A stretch of DNA of 64,000 nucleotides from Rothia uropygialis. Its GTDB lineage: Bacteria > Actinomycetota > Actinomycetes > Actinomycetales > Micrococcaceae. Under the pieces are notes generated by a model. The model did no database searches. It was given only the letters and a program-made list of their open reading frames with translations, and was not told the origin of the DNA. Position 1 is the stretch's first letter. Every line of letters begins with the position of its first letter. The position numbers were made by a program, and so were the translations under genes. Below, piece by piece: positions 1 to 8,835 of the stretch. The stretch covers positions 124,001 to 188,000 of the forward strand of contig NZ_NOIS01000002.1 of the NCBI RefSeq assembly GCF_004137765.1, read 5' to 3'.

Positions 1-1419
1 GACCTGGACGAGGACGCCGATGCGGCCTCGCCGACGTCGGAGGATTCGGGGGAGACGAGAGACGATGCCTTTTCGGTCGAATCGATCTTCGCGGAGCTCA
101 AAGGAAGAGCCCCGGAGACTCAGATGGCTCCGCGGCTGGATGCGATGCGGATGGCCATGGACTTCCTGGGAGATCCCGCACATTGTGCCCCGGTCATCCA
201 CATCACCGGGACCAATGGAAAGACGTCGACGGCCCGCCTTGTGGAACGACTTCTGATGGCCCATGATCTGCGCCCCGGCAGGTACACCTCGCCGCATCTT
301 GAGCGCGTCAACGAACGTATTTGCGTGGACGGCGAACCCGTCGATGATCGCACGTTCGTACGGGTGTGGGACGAAATTCGTCCGTCCCTGGAGCTTGTAG
401 ATCAGCGTTTGGCGGATCAGGGCGATGTGCCCCTGACCGAGTTCGAAGCGATGACGGCTTTGGCGTTCGCGATCTTTGCCGACGCCCCGGTGGACATCAT
501 GGTGCTGGAAGTCGGCCTCGGTGGCGAATGGGATGCCACGAACGTTGCGGACGCGCAGGTTTCCGTGGTGACTCCTATCGATCTGGACCACACTCACATG
601 CTGGGAGACACGGTCGAGGACATCGCCTCGGAGAAGGCCGGCATTATCAAAGCCGAGGGCTTCCTGGTTTCGGCCGCCCAACGGCCTTCGGTGGCGGAGA
701 TTCTCCTCGGCCGAGCCCGAGACCGCGGCGCCGAATTCCGTTTCGAAGGCGTCGAATTCGGTGTCACGGAAAGGACCCCGGGGGTCGGCGGCCAAGTCGT
801 GACGATACAGGGGTTGGCTGCTCGTTACCCCGATGTGGCCCTCCCACTGTTCGGAGAGCACCAGGCCGAGAACGCGTCCCTGGCGATAGCCGCCGTCGAA
901 GCGTTGTTGGGAGGCGGGGAGAAAGAGCTGTCCATTGATCTCGTCCGTACGGCTTTCGAAGAGGTCACCTCTCCCGGCCGACTCGAGATCGTCCGAACTG
1001 CTCCGGTCGTGGTGCTGGATGCAGCCCACAACCCTCATGGGATAGTCGCTTCCGCCGCAGCGGTTCGTGAATCCTTCGACATCAGGCAACTGAACCTCGT
1101 CGTAGGAATCCTGAAGGACAAGGACGCGTTGGGAATGCTCGAGATCATGCGGGAGAAGTACGCGGAGTCCACGGATTTCGAAACGCGGTTGTACGTGACG
1201 GCGTCGACGTCCCCGCGGGCCATTCCCGCCGAGGAACTCGCCGATCTCGCGTTGACCGCAGGTTTTGACGACGACGCGATCGAGATTCATCAACGCATTG
1301 ACGATGCATCGGTTGCGGCGATTTCGGATGCCGCAACCCGTGAAGAGCTCGACGCCGCCGTGCTGATCACGGGGTCAATCACCGTTGTCGGCGAAGCACG
1401 CGTACTTCTCGGACGGTAG
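1..1419 (+). CDS. folC: Bifunctional dihydrofolate synthase/folylpolyglutamate synthase, 5' end missing
   Basis: Mur-ligase-fold enzyme that joins dihydropteroate and glutamate to make dihydrofolate and then lengthens the gamma-glutamyl tail of folates in the cytosol. The frame is open from base 1, so the true start lies upstream; an internal ATG at 124 would remove part of the N-terminal domain. The ATP-binding loop GTNGKTS is at about 208-228, the EKAGIIK segment carrying the lysine that is carbamylated in Mur ligases is near 630-650, and the C-terminal AHNP motif is near 1024-1035. It is followed after 9 bases by a DUF4233 gene, the usual actinobacterial arrangement. Function is secure; only the N-terminus is unknown. 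Confidence 0.95.
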   Translation, partial: DLDEDADAASPTSEDSGETRDDAFSVESIFAELKGRAPETQMAPRLDAMRMAMDFLGDPAHCAPVIHITGTNGKTSTARLVERLLMAHDLRPGRYTSPHLERVNERICVDGEPVDDRTFVRVWDEIRPSLELVDQRLADQGDVPLTEFEAMTALAFAIFADAPVDIMVLEVGLGGEWDATNVADAQVSVVTPIDLDHTHMLGDTVEDIASEKAGIIKAEGFLVSAAQRPSVAEILLGRARDRGAEFRFEGVEFGVTERTPGVGGQVVTIQGLAARYPDVALPLFGEHQAENASLAIAAVEALLGGGEKELSIDLVRTAFEEVTSPGRLEIVRTAPVVVLDAAHNPHGIVASAAAVRESFDIRQLNLVVGILKDKDALGMLEIMREKYAESTDFETRLYVTASTSPRAIPAEELADLALTAGFDDDAIEIHQRIDDASVAAISDAATREELDAAVLITGSITVVGEARVLLGR

Positions 1420-1428
1420 GAGGATCAC

Positions 1429-1872
1429 ATGGCACGCCTGACAAAGGCACAACGCGAGTGGCGTCCCGGCCAGGTCAAGAAGCCCGGCTCGGTCAAGGTC
1501 ATGTTCGCCTCGACGGTGCTTCTGCTGGAGGCCTTCGTCGTGTTCTTCGGGACATTGGCGTATTTCGGTCTTCAGCACCTGCACTCCGGCACCGGAACCA
1601 AGATCACGGTGATGGTCGGGGGAATAGTCCTGGCTGCGGCATTCGTCTACAACTGTGCGGTCCTGAGGAAGTCGTGGGGGTACGCGATGGGCTGGATCCT
1701 CCAATTGCTCTTGGTCGCCACCGGATTCCTGCTTCCCGCGATGTTCATCGTCGGTCTCTGCTTCCTCGCGGCATGGTGGTACTCCATGGTCACGGGCACC
1801 AAGATCGACAGAGAGAAGAAGGAGCGCTGGGAAGCCGAGCAGGAGTGGGAGCGCACCCACGGGCGGGCCTGA
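1429..1872 (+). CDS. DUF4233 family integral membrane protein
   Basis: A 147-residue protein of unknown function. A basic N-terminus is followed by about four hydrophobic segments (roughly residues 23-48, 58-77, 82-100 and 103-122) and a charged C-terminal tail. Length and gene position, directly after folC and near ndk, match the DUF4233 family, which is nearly always found next to folC in Actinobacteria. A GGAGG-type ribosome site (aggagg, 1418-1423) precedes ATG 1429. It is probably translated with folC. No catalytic motif is visible, so no activity is proposed. Confidence 0.85.
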   Translation: MARLTKAQREWRPGQVKKPGSVKVMFASTVLLLEAFVVFFGTLAYFGLQHLHSGTGTKITVMVGGIVLAAAFVYNCAVLRKSWGYAMGWILQLLLVATGFLLPAMFIVGLCFLAAWWYSMVTGTKIDREKKERWEAEQEWERTHGRA

Positions 1873-1876
1873 CCGG

Positions 1877-3133
1877 ATGACCCCATGGGTTGGCGGCGAG
1901 GCCGGAGAACCTGCCCCCGAGCAGATCGATCAGGTGCTTGAATCAGGGGCGATCTTCGGATCCTGGGGGCGGAAAAGGCCTGGTGTTCGTCGCAACGTCG
2001 CCGCCGCCCGGTCCGTGCTCGAGGCCCTTGGCGGTACGCAGGGCACACCTACCGTGCTCGTCACAGGGTCCAAGGGCAAAGGCCAGACGGCGGCGACCGC
2101 CGCGGCGTACCTGAGTGCCGCAGGTTTGCGGACCGGGTTGGTTACCTCCCCGGGTATTCTGTCGAATCTTGACCGGTTCAGCCTGGACGGGATGGTGGTC
2201 GGAGTACACGAGTACAATCGGTGGCTCGGGCGAACCGAAGACGCCGTTCGTCGTGTTCACATTGAGCCCGACGGATACCTGTCGCCGACCGGTCTGTTCA
2301 CTGTCATGGGCCATGCGATGCTCCAGGCGAACGGAGCGGATGTGATTGTCCATGAAGCCGGGATGGGCGGCGCGCACGACGAAATCTCAGTTCTCGATCG
2401 CTTGGCGGTAGGTTTTACGAGCGTATTTCCCGAACATCTGGATGTATTCGGACCTACTCTGGCCGATGTTGCGCGAGAGAAGTTCGGTCTGATCCGACCT
2501 CACGACGTTGTTTTCACCGTTCCGCAGGACAGTGTCGCGGCCGACGTCATGCGCTCCCTGTGCGCGATTCGCGCTGTCGAACCGCACGAGATTCCGGCCG
2601 GAGATTTCCTGAGTCAGAATCAGAATTTGGGATGTGAACTGGCCTCGTACGCCGCGACGGCCCTGGGACGGGAACCGTATTCGGGCACGGTTGAATTGGA
2701 CCGTCCGGGTCGCGGGCAGTTTTATGTGACTCGGAACGGGGCCGAGTTCTGCCTCGACGCGTGCATCGATCCTTCCGGTCTGGGGGCCGCGCTCGAACGG
2801 GCAGAGGAGCGCTGGGGCGAGGTATCGACAGTGTACTGGTCGGTTCCCACGACCAAAGACATTGAGGGGATGGCCCGGTGGCTCGAGGACCGGGGCATCG
2901 AACATTTCTTCGTTCCCCTCCAGAGCGATCATTTGAACTACGATCTCTCCGCCGAAATGGCCGGTCGCCTGCGGATCGCATCGCGGGACCGTCTCCTCGA
3001 GAGCCTGCACCCGCATTCGTTGCTTGCCGGAACCATAACTTTCGGTACTTCCGTCTTGAATGAGATCGGGGTCATGACAACGCGCCTCTTCAGCCCCGTT
3101 AGGATCGGTAACGGAGACTTACCCCATATTTAG
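1877..3133 (+). CDS. Divergent FolC/Mur-ligase-fold protein of unknown substrate
   Basis: A 418-residue protein with the FolC/Mur ligase layout but clearly different from the folC just upstream. It has a nucleotide-binding loop GSKGKGQT (about residues 64-71), a segment HEAGMGG corresponding to EVGLGG of FolC, an EH-LD-FG stretch corresponding to DHTHMLG, and EKFGLI corresponding to EKAGII, so the lysine is kept. The C-terminal AHNP motif is not preserved: the matching place reads DACIDPSG. This suggests an ATP-dependent amide-bond ligase with an altered substrate, or a degenerate paralog. It starts 4 bases after the DUF4233 stop and ends 10 bases before ndk, so it is probably co-transcribed with the folate gene. 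Substrate cannot be told from sequence. Confidence 0.75.
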   Translation: MTPWVGGEAGEPAPEQIDQVLESGAIFGSWGRKRPGVRRNVAAARSVLEALGGTQGTPTVLVTGSKGKGQTAATAAAYLSAAGLRTGLVTSPGILSNLDRFSLDGMVVGVHEYNRWLGRTEDAVRRVHIEPDGYLSPTGLFTVMGHAMLQANGADVIVHEAGMGGAHDEISVLDRLAVGFTSVFPEHLDVFGPTLADVAREKFGLIRPHDVVFTVPQDSVAADVMRSLCAIRAVEPHEIPAGDFLSQNQNLGCELASYAATALGREPYSGTVELDRPGRGQFYVTRNGAEFCLDACIDPSGLGAALERAEERWGEVSTVYWSVPTTKDIEGMARWLEDRGIEHFFVPLQSDHLNYDLSAEMAGRLRIASRDRLLESLHPHSLLAGTITFGTSVLNEIGVMTTRLFSPVRIGNGDLPHI

Positions 3134-3143
3134 GAGTTCATTG

Positions 3144-3557
3144 ATGTCCGAACGTTCGCTGGTCCTGGTCAAGCCCGATGGAGTCGAGCGCAATCTTATC
3201 GGCGCCATCCTGTCCCGCATCGAAACCAAGGGCTACAAGATTGTTGAGCTTCAGCAGCTCACGCCCACCCGTGAGATCCTCGAGCAGCATTACGAGGAAC
3301 ACAAGGGTAAGCCTTTCTACGAGCCTCTCCTCGAATTCATGATGTCCGGTCCCGTTGTGGCGGCAGTGGTCGAAGGCGACCGCGTCATCGAGTCCGTTCG
3401 GACCCTGATGGGGCCGTCGGATCCCACCGCTGCGGCCCCCGGAACCATCCGTGGCGATCTCAGCCGGGACTGGGGAGAGAAAGTGCAGAAGAACTTGGTC
3501 CACGGTTCGGACTCGCCCGAGTCCGCCGAACGCGAGATCAGCATTTGGTTCGGCTAG
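3144..3557 (+). CDS. ndk: Nucleoside diphosphate kinase
   Basis: Transfers the gamma phosphate from ATP to nucleoside diphosphates through a phosphohistidine, balancing NTP and dNTP pools. The 137 residues are a full-length family member. The N-terminus ERSLVLVKPDGV and the NLVHGSDS motif, with the catalytic histidine at about residue 120, are diagnostic. An in-frame TTG at 3141 precedes ATG 3144; the ATG is preferred because AGGAG at 3132-3136 is 7 bases upstream. A strong hairpin follows. Confidence 0.97.
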   Translation: MSERSLVLVKPDGVERNLIGAILSRIETKGYKIVELQQLTPTREILEQHYEEHKGKPFYEPLLEFMMSGPVVAAVVEGDRVIESVRTLMGPSDPTAAAPGTIRGDLSRDWGEKVQKNLVHGSDSPESAEREISIWFG

Positions 3558-3587
3558 ACACGCCCGGGCATGACGCCCTTCGGCATT

Positions 3588-3633
3588 GACGACGACGCCC
3601 CCGGCAGATCCATCTGCCGGGGGCGTCGTCGTC
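3588..3633. terminator. Bidirectional terminator between ndk and the VKOR gene
   Basis: A perfect 21-base-pair inverted repeat (3588-3608 with 3613-3633) closed by a 4-base loop. It lies between the convergent stops of ndk (plus) and the VKOR gene (minus). There is no long T run, but stem length and position support bidirectional termination. Confidence 0.8.
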
Positions 3634-3644
3634 GAGAGGCTGAC

Positions 3645-4289
3645 TCAAATCAAAGTCAGAATATTAGAGAAGAACCGGATGAAAATGATTCCGAAGAGAA
3701 CCAGCAGAATCATAATGACGAGGAACCAGGACCATCCCGGCAGCGACTCGGCCAAGCGCGGCGATACGGGAATCACCCCTGTCCGGACATTCCGCATCGT
3801 GAGGTTGACCGCCAACGCGGTCTGAACGATCCAAACGATCATGCAGTACAGGCACAGAGCATCAATCTGGAAAGTGGTCTCGTACCACAGCCAAAATGTG
3901 AAGAGTGACCCCAGGAGCACTCCCACTTCGACGCAGATCCAGTACCAGCGTGCGAACCGAGCTCCTGCGAAGACTCCCACGCCGATGGTGAGGATGACGG
4001 CGTAGGCCACGATCCCGATGAAAGGGTTGGGGAATCCGAAGAGCTCGGCCTGCGGCGTGCGCATCACGGTTCCGCAGTTGAGAAGTGCATTGATGTCGCA
4101 ACTGGACTTGTGGCCGGCGTCGAGAAATACCTGGAGCCTTTCGAAGACCAACGCCGCGGAGGCTATGAATCCAATAGCGCCTGTGGTAACCAGAAGCCAA
4201 GCAAATGGTTTCTCACGGGCATCGGTGGTCCTCGAGGATGAGGGTTTCGCGCGACGCCTTGGCGCGGGATCGACGCTGGATGTGCTCAC
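3645..4289 (-). CDS. Vitamin K epoxide reductase (VKOR) family membrane protein
   Basis: A 214-residue quinone-linked thiol oxidoreductase that in Actinobacteria reoxidises a DsbA-like partner for disulfide formation outside the membrane. After a basic N-terminus there are about five hydrophobic segments. The loop pair C64/C72 (CDINALLNC) and the active-site CLYC pair C146/C149 are all present. Unlike some bacterial VKORs there is no fused thioredoxin domain, so a separate partner is expected; none is in the window. Start is GTG 4289, with AAGGA 7 bases upstream. It stands alone on the minus strand. Confidence 0.93.
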   Translation of the reverse strand: MSTSSVDPAPRRRAKPSSSRTTDAREKPFAWLLVTTGAIGFIASAALVFERLQVFLDAGHKSSCDINALLNCGTVMRTPQAELFGFPNPFIGIVAYAVILTIGVGVFAGARFARWYWICVEVGVLLGSLFTFWLWYETTFQIDALCLYCMIVWIVQTALAVNLTMRNVRTGVIPVSPRLAESLPGWSWFLVIMILLVLFGIIFIRFFSNILTLI

Positions 4290-4753
4290 TGGTCATTCCT
4301 TGGGGTCGGTTCCGCACAGTATCCTTCTGTGCACGTACGAATTCATCCTATCGAGGCGACATGAATGTGGTACTTGAGGCGTTACGAATTCGTCTCAAAG
4401 GTCGCTGGCAATTCAATGAACAGCGAGCCAAGGCTTGGCTGTGCGATACTGAGAGAGGTGAGAGTCGCGCCGCACGCGGCTCAAAGCCCAATGTGACGCC
4501 GACAGGTGCCGTGCACCGCTTCGGACAACGAAGCGAAGACCACCTTTGCACAAGACTTCAGCGGGATGCGAAGCTCGGCGGATCCATTGGCCCGTGTGGA
4601 GCCCTTCGCCGGCATCCCCACAGCGCAGGCTCGATGAGCCCCACCCGGGTAGAGAACGACTTCCGGTCGTCGCGTAGATCGCGGCAGGACCGACATGAAC
4701 GGCCAGATCGCGGGTGCGGCTCGGGATCGGCTCCATAGGAGTACTAACTAAAC
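4290..4753. other. 464-base intergenic region: VKOR promoter and long rne leader
   Basis: No convincing gene. On the VKOR side there is a 6+6 inverted repeat GCACAG-N7-CTGTGC (4314-4332) overlapping a possible minus-strand -10 (GATACT, complement of 4318-4323). On the rne side, GATACT at 4445-4450 is a possible plus-strand -10, which would give an rne leader of roughly 300 bases. AGGAG at 4738-4742 serves the rne ATG. Short open frames here lack ribosome sites and recognisable sequence. Confidence 0.5.
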
Positions 4754-7700
4754 ATGAGCATGCAGAACGAAGGCACCGCCGCAGAAGGCGGGGCCGAAGT
4801 GGACGAACCCACCAACGCCCCCGAAGCGAAGTCGCAGGAGACCGCCGAAACCGACGTCGAGCGCCAACAGCCCGGAACACCCGAGGCTTCCCAGCCGGGC
4901 GAACCCGATATTTCGGAGCAGGGACAAGAACCCCATCAGGGGCAGGAAGAAGAACCGAGCACTCCGGTCGCTGCGTTGTCTCCGACCTCTCTTCTTTTTC
5001 ACGCCCCGGACCTCGACGAAATCAAGGCCGCAGCCTTGACCAAGAAAAAGCACGAGGACTCCGACGAGGACGACGAAGAGCCGGAGGAAGACGACTCGGC
5101 CGAAGACGGCGAAGTCGTTTCCCGCCGCCGTCGACGTCGACGCCGGGGCGGCGAAGATCTCGAACTGACGGGAGGGAACGACGACGACCCGCCCAACACC
5201 GTGACCAAGGTCCGGACCCCGCGTCTGACCGAGGGAGCGGCCTCGAACAAGGTCACTTCGGTCAAGGGTTCGACGCGGCTCGAAGCGAAGCGTCAGCGTC
5301 GCCGCGATTCCCGCGCTTCAGGACGGCGTCGTCATGTGATCACTGAAGCGGAATTCCTGGCCCGTCGCGAATCGGTCGAACGCCAGATGATCGTTCGTCA
5401 GAAAGACGATCGGATCCAAATCGGCGTTCTGGAAGACGGTGTCCTGGCGGAGCACTTCGTGTCCAAAACCCAGCAGGACTCGCTCATCGGTAACGTTTAC
5501 GTAGGCAAGGTCCAGAACGTTCTTCCGTCCATGGAAGCCGCGTTCGTCGACATCGGTCGCGGGCGCAATGCGGTCTTGTACGCCGGCGAGGTCAATTGGG
5601 ATGCTTCCGGACTCGATGGCCAGCCTCGAAAGATCGAGAATGCGCTCAAGTCAGGCGACTCGGTTTTGGTGCAAGTCACCAAGGATCCCATCGGTCACAA
5701 GGGCGCCCGCTTGACTTCCCAGGTCTCCCTCCCCGGCCGTTTTCTGGTCTACGTCCCGGGCGGGTCCATGACGGGCATCTCCCGCAAATTGCCGGATACC
5801 GAGCGAGCCCGTCTCAAGAAGATCCTCAAGGACAAACTGCCGGACGGGGCGGGAGTCATAGTCCGCACGGCCGCGGAGGGCGCTGCCGAAGAAGAGCTGG
5901 CCCACGACATCAACCGACTGCGCGCGCAGTGGGAAGACATCGAATCGAAGTCCAAGTCCAAGAAGACCTTGGCTCCGGAGATGCTTTACCAAGAGCCGGA
6001 CCTGACCATCAAGACGGTTCGCGACGTCTTTAACGAAGATTTCTCCGCCATGGTCGTTCAGGGCGACCAAGCGTGGGACAGCATTGAGGCGTACGTGACC
6101 TATGTGGCACCGGATCTGATCGACCGACTCAAGAAGTGGGATGGCGAGGAAGACCTCTTCGACCATTACCGCATTGAAGAAGGTCTTTCCAAGGCATTGG
6201 ATCGCAAGGTTTTCTTGCCCTCCGGAGGCTCCTTGGTGATTGATCGCACCGAAGCAATGACCGTCATCGACGTCAACACGGGAAAGTTCACCGGTTCCGG
6301 CGGAAACTTGGAAGAAACCGTGACCAAGAACAACCTGGAGGCGGCCGAAGAGATCGTCCGTCAACTGCGCCTGCGCGACATCGGCGGAATCATCGTCATC
6401 GACTTCATCGACATGGTTCTGGAATCGAACCGCGATCTTGTCCTGCGTCGACTCATCGAATGCCTCGGACGGGATCGAACCAAGCACCAGGTCGCCGAGG
6501 TGACCTCGCTTGGTTTGGTCCAGATGACTCGCAAGCGCATGGGCACGGGCCTCCTGGAGGTCTTCTCCGAGACGTGCGAGCACTGCGCAGGTCGGGGTGT
6601 CATCGTCCACGACCAGCCGCTCAAGGGTCGCGCCGGCGGAGCCGGAACAGAGCACAACGGTCGCAACGACCGCAAGCGCAACAAGGACCGCGGCAAACAG
6701 CGAAATCATGACGAGCACTCGAAGCAGGACGAGGCGAAGGCCGAGGCCGCGCGCAATGCTCTGGCCAATATAGCGGCAGCTTCCTCTCATCAGGAAGACT
6801 CGGAAACCTCCGAAACCGGTGAGGATTCCCGCAACCGCGGACAGCACACACCCGAATCGGGCGAATCGAAGTCCGCGAAGAAGCGTAAGCGCCGCAAGCG
6901 GAACAAGGACCGCAATCCTTTGGCCGGGTCCAACGAGGCCCAGACCTCCGACAGCCCTTCCGGCCAGGAGCGTTCGGGCGGCCACCAGAAGGGTGTAGCC
7001 GAGGGGGAGCCGGACGCCGTCCTGACGATTCAGGGTGAGGTCGTCAGCTTGCCTCAGGGCTCCAAGGCGGACGAGGAACAAGAGTCCTACGGTGAGCAAG
7101 GCTCGTTCAGCCTCGATTCTCTCGCGGCAGCCTTCGAAAACAAGGGGGACTCAAGCAATCTCGACAGTTCGGAGGAGTCGGTCTCCGAGGCGGACCGTTC
7201 GGAAGAGGACCAGCAGGCCCGTGAAGTTCGTCCGGTCAGGCGCGGACGCCGTGATGCTGCTCGGAACCGCTCGGGTCGAGAAGGCGCAGAAGCTGCGCGT
7301 CGTGCGGCACTCGAGGCGCTTGAGGATATGAGGCCCGGGGGCCGCGGCGGACGTCGTAAGAAGCCTGCGCAGGAATCGAATCAGGGCAAACAGGCTGATC
7401 AACAGCGTTCCGACAAGCCGCAGCAGCGAGATACTCCGCGGCGCAAGACGTCACGGGCGGTTGTGGAGCCGGAGAATGATCAGAATCTGACCGGCGTTGC
7501 GACGCCAGGACAGCCGTCGAATACGCCGGAACCTGTTGCTGAGAAGGCCGCCGCCGCGCCCCAGGCCGTGGCCACTCAACCGAAGAAGCGACGGAGCCGG
7601 CGTGCGGCCTCGAGCACGGGAGTCGGGGGCACGATCCAAGCAGGTGAGAGCGGAAAGGCCCAGGGCGGCTCCGTGTCCACCGCCTCGTATTCGGCTGCCG

Positions 7701-7780
7701 CCGAGCCTTCGTCGTCGAATGAGGACGTCCCGATGTTGGGCGTCGGAGTCAAGGCTTCCGAAATCCGGCGACCGGAGTAG
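4754..7780 (+). CDS. rne: Ribonuclease E/G family endoribonuclease
   Basis: Endonuclease of mRNA decay and rRNA/tRNA maturation. The 1008-residue protein starts with about 200 residues of acidic, then basic low-complexity sequence. An S1 RNA-binding domain follows (about residues 215-320), then the RNase E/G catalytic domain, in which DVNTGKFTG (about residue 505) and IDFIDM (about residue 548) carry the metal-binding aspartates. A zinc-link CEHC lies near residue 608, and a long charged, disordered C-terminal tail ends the protein. ATG 4754 has AGGAG 11 bases upstream; ATG 4760 is an alternative. Terminal extensions of this kind, used for RNA and partner binding, are known from actinobacterial RNase E. 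It precedes rplU-rpmA-obg. Confidence 0.95.
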   Translation: MSMQNEGTAAEGGAEVDEPTNAPEAKSQETAETDVERQQPGTPEASQPGEPDISEQGQEPHQGQEEEPSTPVAALSPTSLLFHAPDLDEIKAAALTKKKHEDSDEDDEEPEEDDSAEDGEVVSRRRRRRRRGGEDLELTGGNDDDPPNTVTKVRTPRLTEGAASNKVTSVKGSTRLEAKRQRRRDSRASGRRRHVITEAEFLARRESVERQMIVRQKDDRIQIGVLEDGVLAEHFVSKTQQDSLIGNVYVGKVQNVLPSMEAAFVDIGRGRNAVLYAGEVNWDASGLDGQPRKIENALKSGDSVLVQVTKDPIGHKGARLTSQVSLPGRFLVYVPGGSMTGISRKLPDTERARLKKILKDKLPDGAGVIVRTAAEGAAEEELAHDINRLRAQWEDIESKSKSKKTLAPEMLYQEPDLTIKTVRDVFNEDFSAMVVQGDQAWDSIEAYVTYVAPDLIDRLKKWDGEEDLFDHYRIEEGLSKALDRKVFLPSGGSLVIDRTEAMTVIDVNTGKFTGSGGNLEETVTKNNLEAAEEIVRQLRLRDIGGIIVIDFIDMVLESNRDLVLRRLIECLGRDRTKHQVAEVTSLGLVQMTRKRMGTGLLEVFSETCEHCAGRGVIVHDQPLKGRAGGAGTEHNGRNDRKRNKDRGKQRNHDEHSKQDEAKAEAARNALANIAAASSHQEDSETSETGEDSRNRGQHTPESGESKSAKKRKRRKRNKDRNPLAGSNEAQTSDSPSGQERSGGHQKGVAEGEPDAVLTIQGEVVSLPQGSKADEEQESYGEQGSFSLDSLAAAFENKGDSSNLDSSEESVSEADRSEEDQQAREVRPVRRGRRDAARNRSGREGAEAARRAALEALEDMRPGGRGGRRKKPAQESNQGKQADQQRSDKPQQRDTPRRKTSRAVVEPENDQNLTGVATPGQPSNTPEPVAEKAAAAPQAVATQPKKRRSRRAASSTGVGGTIQAGESGKAQGGSVSTASYSAAAEPSSSNEDVPMLGVGVKASEIRRPE

Positions 7781-7832
7781 AGGAATGTGATGCGGGTCGC
7801 CCATGAACGGCGGCGACACGCATCACCTCCAC

Positions 7833-7861
7833 TTGCCCGTCTTCGTGCGGTACCGTAGGCT
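7833..7861 (+). promoter_or_regulatory. Candidate promoter of rplU-rpmA
   Basis: TTGCCC (7833-7838) and TAGGCT (7856-7861) are separated by exactly 17 bases, a plausible housekeeping sigma promoter. It would give a leader of about 200 bases before rplU. Confidence 0.5.
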
Positions 7862-7867
7862 TGTTAG

Positions 7868-8063
7868 TCGGTGCTCATTGCCACCTCATGACGGGCGTTA
7901 TGGTCCGGGCCGTTCGAAGCGGGCTGAGACGGGAGATGAGCATGAGAGCGCAATGCCCGCGGTTTATGCCGCTGGAAGCGAGAAGGCCGACCCTCCGTCT
8001 CAGTGAGGGGTCGTCTGAGCAGGCGCCCTCCCTAGAAACTTTGTACATATAACGTCGAGAGAA
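7868..8063 (+). other. Leader region of the rplU-rpmA transcript
   Basis: About 200 untranslated bases between the candidate promoter and rplU, including an imperfect GACCCTC/GAGGGGTC hairpin near 7991-8012. Leaders upstream of L21 genes are sites of ribosomal-protein autoregulation in several bacteria. I could not match a specific published structure, so this is only a location to examine. Confidence 0.3.
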
Positions 8064-8075
8064 GTGAGTTCCCAA

Positions 8076-8387
8076 GTGGTGTACGCGATTGTCCGCGCTG
8101 GCGGCCGCCAAGAAAAGGTTTCCGTCGGAGACCTCGTGACCCTTGACCGCGTCGCCGGCGAGGCCGGCAGCACCATTGAGCTGCCCGTGCTGATGCTGGT
8201 CGACGGCGAGTCGGTCACTGCAGATGCCAAGAGCTTGGCATCCGCAAAGGTCACTGCAGAGAAGGTCGAGGACCTGCGTGGTCCGAAGATCGTTATCCAG
8301 AAGTACAAGAACAAGACCGGTTACAAAAAGCGCCAGGGCTTCCGTGCTGATCTGACCAAGGTCAAGATCACCGGCATCAACGCCTAG
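8076..8387 (+). CDS. rplU: 50S ribosomal protein bL21
   Basis: Structural protein of the large ribosomal subunit that binds 23S rRNA. It is 103 residues from the chosen GTG 8076, giving the family N-terminus [15 protein letters not shown]. An earlier in-frame GTG at 8064 would add four residues (MSSQ), but a GTGAG-type ribosome site overlaps it, which favours 8076. The basic, lysine-rich C-terminus ([11 protein letters not shown]) is typical. It is paired with rpmA 52 bases downstream. Confidence 0.96.
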   Translation: MVYAIVRAGGRQEKVSVGDLVTLDRVAGEAGSTIELPVLMLVDGESVTADAKSLASAKVTAEKVEDLRGPKIVIQKYKNKTGYKKRQGFRADLTKVKITGINA

Positions 8388-8439
8388 TAACCGTCAACAC
8401 GGTTTTCCGTCAGAAAATTTTAACCGAAGGTAGGCAGGT

Positions 8440-8697
8440 ATGGCACATAAAAAAGGTGCAAGCTCAACCCGTAACGGTCGCGACTCGAACCCCCAGTACC
8501 TGGGTGTGAAGCGCTTTGGCGGCCAGGCCGTCAACGCCGGCGAGATCATCGTCCGCCAGCGCGGCACCCACTTCCACCCGGGCGACAACGTCGGCCGCGG
8601 GGGAGACGACACGCTCTTCGCTCTGGCCGCTGGCCAGGTCGAATTCGGCCGTCGACGGGGTCGTAAGGTCGTCAACATTTTGGAAGCGGCCGAGTAA
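8440..8697 (+). CDS. rpmA: 50S ribosomal protein bL27
   Basis: Large-subunit protein whose N-terminal tail reaches the peptidyl-transferase centre. It is 85 residues. [16 protein letters not shown] starts directly with the mature sequence and has no cleavable Firmicute-type extension. The motif [16 protein letters not shown] is typical. AAGGTAGG lies upstream. It forms an operon with rplU and ends before a terminator. Confidence 0.97.
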   Translation: MAHKKGASSTRNGRDSNPQYLGVKRFGGQAVNAGEIIVRQRGTHFHPGDNVGRGGDDTLFALAAGQVEFGRRRGRKVVNILEAAE

Positions 8698-8741
8698 TTC
8701 ACTCGTTGCTTCACTGCCGGCCGTTTTGACCGGCAGAGATG

Positions 8742-8780
8742 AGAGGGCATGTGCTCATTCGCAGCGCACGCCCTCTTTTC
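8742..8780 (+). terminator. Rho-independent terminator after rpmA
   Basis: AGAGGGC (8742-8748) and GTGC (8751-8754) pair with GCAC and GCCCTCT (8766-8776), followed by T residues. A shorter hairpin (CTGCCGG 8714-8720 with CCGGCAG 8730-8736) precedes it. Together they separate rplU-rpmA from obg. Confidence 0.75.
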
Positions 8781-8835
8781 TCGTTTAAAATCGTTAGAAT
8801 CACCCAAAGCGCACGTGTCAGTTCGAGGAGTTTGT

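Noticed and set aside
5651-7099. A 482-codon open frame antisense to rne
   Set aside because: The plus strand encodes an unambiguous RNase E/G. Long antisense frames are expected from GC-rich third positions, and this one has no recognisable motif or ribosome site.
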